A stretch of 64,000 bases of DNA from positions 1-64,000 of the forward strand of contig JAKTNV010000664.1 of the NCBI GenBank assembly GCA_022747635.1, in the 5' to 3' direction. Both the position numbers and the translations under genes were made by a program. Source of the stretch: Hetaerina americana. Taxonomy: Eukaryota; Arthropoda; Insecta; Odonata; Calopterygidae. This document shows positions 51,701 to 62,386 of this stretch, piece after piece (positions within the stretch are counted from its first letter, which is position 1; every line of letters starts with the position of its first letter). The notes beneath the pieces were generated by a model. The model searched no databases and was not told the origin of the DNA. It saw nothing but the letters and a program-made list of their open reading frames with translations.

Positions 51701-54700
51701 ACACACCATGGAAACATTTTTGTTTGATTCGTGTCGAGTGAGATTTTCACCTAGAACCCAAAGGGGGGGGTATTGGCACTTTTCATGGAAAAATGTGAAA
51801 AATTAAATTTTCTAAAAATGAAATAAATGCCTTCTAAACACATCAAACATTCACTCTAAAACAGAAGATTGTTGTTTTTCGCAATATTTTTAGAAATTTG
51901 GGCTCTTTTAGTAACATTAACACTTGCACTGAAGCAACTTTTGTGCTCATTTCTTGTCTTTCAGGATTAATTCTGGGTTTTATTTTGTTTATTTGATGAA
52001 AATGAACAACAATACACACCTTGGATACATTTTTGTTTGATTTGTAACGAGTGAGATTTTCACCTAGAACCCAAAGGGGGGGGTATTGGCACTTTTCATG
52101 GAAAAATGTAAAAAATTAAATTTTCTAAAAATGAAATAAATGCTTTCTAAACACCTCAAACATTCACTCTAAAACAGAAGATTGTTGTTTTTCGCAATTT
52201 TTTTAGAAATTTGGGCTCTTTTAGTAACTTTAACACTTTCTCTGAAGCAACTTTTATGCTCATTTCTTGTCCTTCAAGATTAATTCTGGGTTTTATTTGT
52301 TTATTTGATGAAAATGAACCACAATACACACCATGGAAACATTTTTGTTTGATTTGTGTCGAGTGAGATTTTCACCTAGAACCCAAAGGGGGGGGTATTG
52401 GCACTTTTCATGGAAAAATGTGAAAAATTAAATTTTCTAAAAATGAAATAAATGCCTTCTAAACACCTCAAACATTCACTCTAAAACAGAAGATTGTTGT
52501 TTTTCGCAAAATTTTTAGAAATTTGGGCTCTTTTAGTAGAATTAACACTTTCGCTGAAGCAACTTTTATGCTCATTTCTTGTCTTTCAAGATTAATTCTG
52601 GGTTTTATTTTGTTTATTTGATGAAAATGAACAACAATACACACCTTGGATACATTTTTGTTTGATTTGTGTCGAGTGAGATTTTCACCTAGAACCCAAA
52701 GGGGGGGTATTGGCACTTTTCATGGAAAAATGTGAAAAATTAAATTTTCTAAAAATGAAATAAATGCCTTCTAAACACCTCAAACATTCACTCTAAAACA
52801 GAAGATTGTTGTTTTTCGCAGTATTTTTAGAAATTTGGGCTCTTTTAGTAACATTAACACCTGGGCTGAAGCATCTCTTATGATCATTTATTGTCTTTCA
52901 GGATACATTCTGGGTTTTATTTTGTTTATTTGATGAAAACGAACAACAATACACACCTTGGATACATTTTTGTTTGATTTTTGTCGATTGAGATTTTCAC
53001 CTAGAACCCAAAGGGGGGGGTATTGGCACTTTTCATGGAAAAATGTAAAAAATTAAATTTTCTAAAAATGAAATAAATGCCTTCTAAACACCTCAAACAT
53101 TCACTCTAAAACAGAAGATTGTTGTTTTTCGCAATATTTTTAGAAATTTGGGCTCTTTTAGTAACATTAACACTTGCGCTGGAGCATCTTTTATGCTCAT
53201 TTCTTGTCTTTCAGGATTAATTCTGGGTTTTATTTTGTTTATTTGATGAAAATAAACAACAATACACACCATGGAAACATTTTTGTTTGATTTGTGTCGA
53301 GTGAGATTTTCACCTAGAACCCAAAGGGGGGTATTGGCACTTTTCAAGGAAAAATGTGAAAAATTAAATTTTCTAAAAATGAAATAAATGCCTTCCAAAC
53401 ACCTCAAACATTCACTCTAAAACAGAAGATTGTTTTTTTCGCAATATTTTTAGAAATTTGGGCTCTTTTAGTAACATTAACACCTGGGCTAAGCATCTTT
53501 TATGATCTTTTATTGTCTTTCAGGATTCATTCTGGGTTTTATTTTGTTTATTTGATGAAAATGAACAACAATACACACCTTGGATACATTTTTGTTTGAT
53601 TTGTAACGAGTGAGATTTTCACCTAGAACCCAAAGGGGGGGTATTGGCACTTTTCATGGAAAAATGTGAAAAATTAAATTTTCTAAAAATGAAATAAATG
53701 CCTTCTAAACACCTCAAACATTCACTCTAAAACAGAAGATTGTTGTTTTTCGCAAAATTTTTAGAAATTTGGGCTCTTTTAGTAGAATTAACACTTTCGC
53801 TGAAGCAACTTTTATGCTCATTTCTTGTCTTTCAAGGTTAATTCTGGGTTTTATTTTGTTTATTTGATGAAACTGAACAACAATACACACCATGGAAACA
53901 TTTTTGTTTGATTTGTGTCGAGTGAGATTTTCACCTAGAACCCAAAGGGGGGGGTATTGGCACTTTTCATGGAAAAATGTGAAAAATTAAATTTTCTAAA
54001 AATGAAATAAATGCCTTCTAAACACCTCAAACATTCACTCTAAAACAGAAGATTGTTGTTTTTCGCAATATTTTTAGAAATTTGGGCACTTTTAGTAACA
54101 TTAACACCTGGGCTGAAGCATCTTTTATGATCATTTATTGTCTTTCAGGATACATTCTGGGTTTTATTTTGTTTATTTGATGAAAACGAACAACAATACA
54201 CACCTTGGATACATTTTTGTTTGATTTTTGTCGAGTGAGATTTTCACCTAGAACCCAAAGGGGGGGGTATTGGCACTTTTCATGGAAAAATGTAAAAAAT
54301 TAAATTTTCTAAAAATGAAATAAATGCCTTCTAAACACCTCAAACATTCACTCTAAAACAGAAGATTGTTGTTTTTCGCAATATTTTTAGAAATTTGGGC
54401 TCTTTTAGTAACATTAACACTTGCGCTGAAGCATCTTTTATGCTCATTTCTTGTCTTTCAGGATTAATTCTGGGTTTTATTTTGTTTATTTGATGAAAAT
54501 AAACAACAATACACACCATGGAAACATTTTTGTTTGATTTGTGTCGAGTGAGATTTTCACCTAGAACCCAAAGGGGGGGGTATTGGCACTTTTCAAGGAA
54601 AAATGGGAAAAATTAAATTTTCTAAAAATGAAATAAATGCCTTCTAAACACCTCAAACATTCACTCTAAAACAGAAGATTGTTTTTTTTCGCAATATTTT

Positions 54701-57700
54701 TAGAAATTTGGGCTCTTTTAGTAAAATTAACACCTGGGCTAAGCATCTTTTATGATCTTTTATTGTCTTTCAGGATTCATTCTGGGTTTTATTTTGTTTA
54801 TTTGATGAAAATGAACAACAATACACACCTTGGATACATTTTTGTTTGATTTGTAACGAGTGAGATTTTCACCTAGAACCCAAAGGGGGGGTATTGGCAC
54901 TTTTCATGGAAAAATGTGAAAAATTAAATTTTCTAAAAATGAAATAAATGCCTTCTAAACACCTCAAACATTCACTCTAAAACAGAAGATTGTTGTTTTT
55001 CGCAATATTTTTAGAAATTTTAGCTCTTTTAGTAACATTAACACCCGGGCTGAAGCATCTTTTATGATCATTTATTGTCTTTCAAGATACATTCTGGGTT
55101 TTATTTTGTTTATTTGATGAAAATGAACAACAATACACACCTTGGATACATTTTTTTGATTTGTGTCGAGTGAGATTTTCACCTAGAACCCAAAGGGGGG
55201 GTATTGGCACTTTTCATGGAAAAATGTGAAAAATTAAATTTTCTAAAAATGAAATAAATGCCTTCTAAACACCTCAAACATTCACTCTAAAACAGAAGAT
55301 TGTTGTTTTTCGCAATATTTTTAGAAATTTGGGCTCTTTTAGTATAATTAACACTTGCGCTGAAGCATCTTTTATGTTCATTTCATGTCTTTCAGGATTA
55401 ATTCTGGGTTTTATTTTGTTTATTTGGGGAAAATGAACAACAATACACACCATGGAAACATTTTTGTTTGTTTTGTGTCAAGTGAGATTTTCACCTAGAA
55501 CCCAAAGGGGGGGTATTGGCACCTTTAATGGAAAAATGTAAAAAATTAAATTTTCTAAAAATGAAATAAATGCCTTCTAAACACCTCAAACATTCACTCT
55601 AAAACAGAAAATTGTTGTTTTTCGCAATATTTTTAGAAATTTGGGCTCTTTTAGTAACATTAACACTTTCGCTGAAGCAACTTTTATGCTCTTTTCTTGT
55701 CTTTCAAGATTAATTCTGGGTTTTATTTTGTTTATTTGGTGAAAATGAACAACAATACACACCATGGAAAAATTTTTGTTTGATTTTTGTCGAGTGAGAT
55801 TTTCACCTAGAACCCAAAGGGGGGGGTATTGGCACTTTTCATGGAAAAAAGGGAAAAATTAATTTTTCTAAAAATGAAATAAATACCTTCTAAACACCTC
55901 AAACATTCACTCTAAAACAGAAGATTGTTGTTTTTTACAATATTTTTAGAAATTTGGGCTCTTTTAGTAACATTAACACTTGCGCTGAAGTTTCTTTTAT
56001 GCTCATTTCTTGTCTTTCAGGATTAATTCTGGGTTTTATTTCGTTTATTTGATGAAAATGAACAACAATACACACCATGGAATCATTTTTGTTTGATTTG
56101 TATCGAGTGAGATTTTCACCTAGAACCCAAAGGGGGGGGTATTGGCACTTTTCATGGAAAAATGTGAAAAAATAAAATTTTCTAAATATGAAATAAATGC
56201 CTTCTAAACACCTCAAACATTCACTCTAAAACAGAAGATTGTTGTTTTTCGCAATATTTTTAGAAATTTGGGCTCTTTTAGTAACATTAACACTTTCGCT
56301 GAAGCAACTTTTATGCTCTTTTCTTGTCTTTCAAGATTAATTCTGGGTTTTATTTTGTTAATTTGATGAAAATGAACAACAATACACACCATGGAAACAT
56401 TTTTGTTTGATTTGTGTCGAGTGAGATTTTCACCTAGAACCCAAAAGGGGGGGGTATTGGCACTTTTCATGGAAAAATGTGAAAAATTAAATTTTATAAA
56501 AATGAAATAAATACCTTCTAAACACCTAAAACATTCACTCTATAATGGAAGATTGTTGTTTTTCGCAATATTTTTGGAAATTTGGGCTCTTTTACTAACA
56601 TTAACACTTGCGCTGAGGCATCTTTTATGCTCATTTCTTGTCTTTAATGATTTATTCTGGGTTTTATTTTGTTTATTTGATGAAAATAACAAGCAATACA
56701 CACCATGGAAACATTTTTGATTGATTTGTGTCGAGTGAGATTTTCACCCAGAACCCAAGGGGGAGTAGTGGCACTTTTCATGGAACAATGTGAAAAATTA
56801 AATTTTCTAAAAATGAAGTAAATACCTTCTAAACACCTCAAGCATTCACTCTAAAACATAAGATTGTTGTTTTTCGCAATATTTTTAGAAATTTTGGCTC
56901 TTTTAGTAACATTAACACTTGCGCTGAAGCATCTTTTATGCTCATTTCTTGTCTTTCAGGATTAATTCTGGGTTTTATTTGTTTATTTGATGAAAATGAA
57001 CAACAATACACACCATGGAAACATTTTTGATTGATTTGTGTCGAGTGAGATATTCACCTAGAACCCAAAGGGGGGGGTTTTGGCACTTTTCATGGAAAAA
57101 TGTAAAAAAATAAATTTTCTAAAAATGAAATAAATGCCTTCTAAACACCTCAAACATTCACTCTAAAACAGAAGATTGTAGTTTTTCGCAATATTTTTAG
57201 AAATTTGGGCTCTTTTAGTAACATTAACACCTGGGCTTAGCATCTTTTATGATCTTTTATTGTCTTTCAGGATACATTCTGGGTTTTATTTTGTTTATTT
57301 GATGAAAACGAACAACAATACACACCTTGGATACATTTTTGTTTGATTTTTGTCGAGTGAGATTTTCACCTAGAAACCAAAGGGGGGGGGGTATTGGCAC
57401 TTTTCATGGAAAAATGTGAAAAATTAAATTTTCTAAAAATGAAATAAATGCCTTCTAAACACCACAAACATTCACTCTAAAACAGAAGATTGTTGTTTTT
57501 CGCAATATTTTTAGAAAATTGGGCTCTTTTAGTAACATTAACACTTGCGCGGAAGCATCATTTATGCTAATTTCTTGTCTTTCAGGATTATTCTGGGTTT
57601 TATTTTGTTTATTTGATGAAAATGAACAACAATACACACCATGGAATCATTTTTGTTTGATTTGTGTCGAGTGAGATTTTCACCTAGAACCCAAAGGGGG

Positions 57701-60210
57701 GGGTATTCGCACTTTTCATGGAAAAATGTAAAAAATTAAATTTTCTAAAAATGAAATAAATGCCTTCTAAACACCTCAAACATTCACTCTAAAACAGAAG
57801 ATTGTTGTTTTTCGCAATATTTTTAGAAATTTGGGCTCTTTTATTAAAATTAACACCAGCGTTGAAGCATCTTTTATGCTCATTTCATGTCTTTCAGGAT
57901 TATTTCTGGGTTTTATTTTGTTAATTTGATGAAAATGAACAACAATACACACCATGGAAACATTTTTGTTTGATTTGTGTCGAGTGAGATTTTCACCTAG
58001 AACCCAAAGGGGGGGGTATTGGCACTTTTCAAGGAAAAATGCGAAAAAATTAAATTTTCTAAAAATGAAAAAAAAGCCTTCTAAACACCTCAAACATTCA
58101 CTCTAAAACAGAAGATTGTTGTTTTTCGCAATATTTTTAGAAATTTGGGCTCTTTTAGTAACATTAACACTTTCGCTGAAGCAACTTTTATGCTCGTTTC
58201 TTGTCTTTCAAGATTAATTCTGGGTTTTATTTTGTTATTTTGATGAAAATGAACAACAATACACACCATGGAAACATTTTTGATTGATTTGTGTCGAGTG
58301 AGATTTTCACCAAGAACCCAAGGGGGGTATTGGCACTTTTCATGGAACAATGTGAAAAATTAAATTTTCTAAAAATGAAATAAATACCTTCTAAACACCT
58401 CAAACATTCACTCTAAAACAGAAGATTGATGTTTTTCGCAATATTTTTAGAAATTTGGGCTCTTTTAGTAACATTAACACTTGCGCTGAAGCAACTTTAA
58501 TGCTCATTTCCCTTCTTTCAGTATTAATCTGGGTTTTATTTTGTTTATTTGATGAAAATGAACAACAATACACACCTTGGATACATTTTTTTTTATTTGT
58601 GTCGAGTGAGATTTTCACCTAGAACCCAAAGGGGGGGGTATTGGCACTTTTCATGGAAAAATGTGAAAAAATAAAATTTTCAAAAAATGAAATAAATGCC
58701 TTCTAAACACCTCAAACATTCACTCTAAAACCGTAGATTGTTGTTTTTCGCAATATTTTTAGAAATTTGGGCTCTTTTAGTAACATTAACACCTTCTCTG
58801 AAGCAACTTTTATGCTCATTTCTTGTCCTTCAAGATTAATTCTGGGTTTTATTTTGTTTATTTGATGAAAATGAACAACAATACACACCATGGAAACATT
58901 TTTGTTTGATTTGTGTCGAGTGAGATTTTCACCTAGAACCCAAAGGGGGGGGTATTGGCACTTTTCATGGAAAAATGTGAAAAATTAAATTTTCTAAAAA
59001 TGAAATAAATGCCTTCTAAACACCTCAAACATTCACTCTAAAACAGAAGATTGTTGTTTTTCGCAATATTTTTAGAAGTTTGGGCTCTTTTAGTAACATT
59101 AACACCTGGGCTGAAGCAACTTTTATGCTCGTTTCTTGTCTTTCAAGATTAATTCTGGGTTTTATTTTGTTAATTTGATGAAAATGAACAACAATACGCA
59201 CCATGGAAACATTTTTGTTTGATTTGTGTCGAGTGAGATTTTCACCTAGAACCCAAAGGGGGGGGTATTGGCACTTTTCATGGAAAAATGTGAAAAATTA
59301 AATTTTCTAAAAATGAAATAAATGCCTTCTAAACACCTCAAACATTCACTCTAAAACAGAAGATTGTTTTTCGCAATATTTTTAGAAATTTGGGCTCTTT
59401 TAGTAACATTTACACTTTCGCTGAAGCAACTTTTATGCTCATTTCTTGTCTTTCAGGATTAATTCTGGGTTTTATTTTGTTTATTTGATGAAAATGAACA
59501 AAACTACACACCATGGAAACATTTTTGTTTGATTTGCGCAAGTGAGATTTTCACCTAGAACCCAAAGGGGGGGGGTATTGGCACTTTTCATGGAAAAATA
59601 TGAAAAATTAAATTTTCTAAAAATGAAATAAATGCCTTCTAAACACCTCAAACATTCACTCTAAAACAGAAGACTGTTGTTTTTCGCAATATTTTTAGAA
59701 ATTTGGGCTCTTTTAGTAACATTAACACCTGGGCTGTAGCATCTTTTATGATCATTTATTGTCTTTCAGGATACATTCTGGGTTTTATTTTGTTTATTTG
59801 ATGAAAATGAACAACAATACACACCATTGAAACATTATTGTTTGATTTGTGTCAAGTTAGATTTTCACCTAGAACCCAAAGGGGGCATTGGTACCCAAAG
59901 GTATTGGCACTTTTCATGGAAAAATGTGAAAAATTAAATTTTCTAAAAATGAAATAAATGCCTTCTAAACACCTCAAACATTCACTCTAAAACAGAAGAT
60001 TGTTGTTTTGCGCAATATTTTTAGAAATTTTGGCTCTTTTAGTAACATTAACATCTGGGCTGAAGCATCTTTTATGATCATTTATTGTCTTTCAGGATAC
60101 ATTCTGTGTTTTATTTTGTTTATTTGATGAAAATGAACAACAATACACACCTTGGATACATTTTTGTTTGATTTGTGTCGAGTGAGATTTTCACCTAGAA
60201 CCCAAAGGGG
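42790..60210 (+). repeat. About 8-kb segmental duplication (copies at 42.8-50.8 and 53.4-60.2 kb)
   Basis: Rare variants recur in order at a slowly stepping offset. CGCAAAATTTTTAG with TAGTAGAATTAAC is at 43,125 and 53,751 (10,626). AATGGGAAAAATT is at 43,976 and 54,603. TTTGGGGAAAATG and TTTGGTGAAAATG monomers follow, then CTCTATAATGG monomers (10,311), AATGAAAAAAAAGCC (10,317), and AAGATTGTTTTTCGC at about 49,979 and 59,361 (9,382). GGGGGCATTGGTACCCAAAG closes the series at 50,505 and 59,881. The offset steps equal one and three monomers lost from the second copy. Copies extend roughly 42,790-50,830 and 53,420-60,210. Confidence 0.85.
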
Positions 60211-61110
60211 GGGTATTGGCACTTTTCATGGAAAAATGTGAAAAATTAAATTTTCTAAAAATGAAATAAATGCCTTCTAAACACCTCAAACATTCACTCT
60301 AAAACAGAAGATTGTTGTTTTTCGCAATATTTTTAGAAATTTGGGCTCTTTTAGTAACATTAACACCTGGGCTGAAGCATCTTTTATGATCATTTATTGT
60401 CTTTCAGGATACATTCTGGGTTTTATTTTGTTTATTTGATGAAAATGAACAACAATACACACCTTGAATACATTTTTGTTTGATTTGTGTCGAGTTAGAT
60501 TTTCACCTAGAACCCAAAGGGGGGGTATTGGCACTTTTCATGGAAAAATGTGAAAAATTAAATTTTCTAAAAATGAAATAAATGCCTTCTAAACACCTCA
60601 AACATTTACTCTAAAACAGAAGATTGTTGTTTTTCGCAATATTTTTAGAAATTTGGGCTCTTTTAGTAACATTAACACTTGCGCTGAAGCAACTTTAATG
60701 CTCATTTCTTGTCTTTCAGTATTATTCTGGGTTTTATTTTGTTTATTTGATGAAAATGAACAACAATACACACCATGGAAACATTTTTGTTTGATTTGTG
60801 TCAAGTTAGATTTTCACCTAGAACCCAAAGGGGGGGTATTGGCACTTTTCATGGAAAAATGTGAAAAATTAAATTTTCTAAAAATGAAATAAATGCCTTC
60901 TAAACACCTCAAACATTTACTCTAAAACAGAAGATTGTTGTTTTTCGCAATATTTTTAGAAATTTTGGCTCTTTGAGTAACATTAACACCTGGGCTGAAG
61001 CATCTTTTATGATCATTTATTGTCTTTCAGGATACATTCTGTGTTTTATTTTGTTTATTTGATGAAAATGAACAACAATACACACCTTTGATACATTTTT
61101 GTTTGATATG

Positions 61111-61476
61111 AATACCCCCCCCCTTTGGGTTCTAGGTGAAAATCTCACTCGACACAAATAAAAAAAAATGTATCCAAGGTGTGTATTGTTGTTCATTTTC
61201 ATCAAATAAACAAAATAAAACCCAGAATGTATCCTGAAAGACAATAAATGATCATAAAAGATGCTTCAGCCCTGGTGTTAATGTTACTAAAAGAGCCCAA
61301 ATTTCTAAAAATATTGCGAAAAACAACAATCTGCTGTTTTAGAGCGAATGTTTGTGGTGTTTAGAAGCCATTTATTTATATTATTTTTAGAAAATTTAAT
61401 TTTTCACATTTTTCCATGATTGGTGCCAATACCCCCCCCTTTGGGTTCTAGGTGAAAATCTCACTCGACACCAATC
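61111..61476 (-). repeat. Left arm of a 366-bp inverted duplication (partner 63,429-63,794)
   Basis: The reverse complement of this segment shares variants with 63,429-63,794 that are rare or absent elsewhere in the window: GATTGGTGTCG, AAATAATATAAATAAATGGC, CACCACAAACATTC, CAGCAGATTG, CACCAGGGCTGAAG and a T9 run before ATTTGTGTC/ATGTGTGTC. Both arms are 366 nt. Differences noticed are few: a G-tract of 9 versus 8, AATCATGG versus TTTCATGG with neighbouring bases, TTCGCTC versus TTCACTC, and one base after the T9 run. Confidence 0.85.
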
Positions 61477-62386
61477 AAACAAAAATGTTTCCATGGTGTG
61501 TATTGTTGTTCATTTTCATCAAATAAACAAAATAAAACCCAGAATGTATCCTGAAAGACAATAAATGATCATAAAAGATGCTTCAGCCCAGGTGTTAATG
61601 TTACTAAAAGAGCCCAAATTTCATAAAAAAATTGCGAAAAACAACAATCTTCTGTTTTAGAGTGAATGTTTGAGGTGTTTAGAAGGCATTTATTTCATTT
61701 TTAGAAAATTTAATTTTACACATTTTTCCATGAAAAGTGCCAATACCCCCCCCTTTGGGTTCTAGGTGAAAATCTCACTTGACACAAATCAAACAAAAAT
61801 GTATCCAAGGTGTGTATTGTTGTTCATTTTCATCAAATAAACAAAATAAAACCCAGAATGAATGCTGAAAGACAATAAATGATCATAAAAGATGCTTAAG
61901 CCCAGGTGTTAATGTTACTAAAAGAGCCCAAATTTCTAAAAATATTGCGAAAAACAACAATCTTCTGTTTTAGAGTGAATGTTTGAGGTGTTTAGAAGGC
62001 ATTTATTTCATTTTTAGAAAATTTAATTTTTCACATTTTTCCATGAAAAGTGCCAATACCCCCCCCTTTGGGTTCTAGGTGAAAATCTCGCTCGACACAA
62101 ATCAAACAAAAATGTTTCCATGGTGTGTATTGTTGTTTATTTTCATCAAATAAACAAAATAAAACCCAGAATAATCCTGAAAGACAAGAAATTAGCATAA
62201 ATGATGCTTCAGCGCAAGTGTTAATGTTACTAAAAGAGCCCAATTTTCTAAAAATATTGCGAAAAACAACAATCTTCTGTTTTTGAGTGAATGTTTGTGG
62301 TGTTTAGAAGGCATTTATTTCATTTTTAGAAAATTTAATTTTTCACATTTTTCCATGAAAAGTGCCAATACCCCCCCTCTTTGGGT
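61111..62386 (-). repeat. Inverted satellite block (about four monomers)
   Basis: From 61,111 the + strand shows the reverse complement of the monomer (AATACCCCCCCCC then TTTGGGTTCTAGGTG), and this continues to TTTGGGT at 62,386. Direct orientation resumes with CATCTTTTATGCTCC at 62,387, out of phase. Read in its own orientation, the block runs from one G-tract (AAAGAGGGGGGG) to another (G9, TATT), so it is about four complete monomers cut at the G-tract. The left junction follows GTTTGATATG, part-way through a direct monomer. Confidence 0.95.

Larger units (their letters stand above)
30413..61110 (+). repeat. Satellite array, middle block (direct orientation)
   Basis: About 98 monomers of the same satellite in the same orientation and phase as the left block. 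The first is the remainder of the monomer split by the retroelement, and its GAACCACAATAC, CAAACTTTCAC and TTTATATGATG variants continue the third copy of the 19-26 kb block. Further block duplications include offsets of about 1,242 (31,561/32,803), 1,251 (34,358/35,609), 1,246 (38,412/39,658) and 9.4-10.6 kb. Distinctive monomers carry CAATTTTTTTAG, AATAAACAAC with TTTTCAAGGAAAAATG, or short G-tracts. No gene, RNA gene or further transposon was recognised. Confidence 0.98.

Noticed and set aside
30413..61110. Further retroelement fragments, solo LTRs or host genes hidden in the array
   Set aside because: No GC-rich or non-satellite stretch was found on reading through the block; every interval continues the monomer landmarks.
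61111..62386. A second transposable element with inverted termini at the orientation switch
   Set aside because: All sequence between the junctions is ordinary satellite monomer in reverse; no non-satellite DNA, target duplication or terminal repeat was seen.
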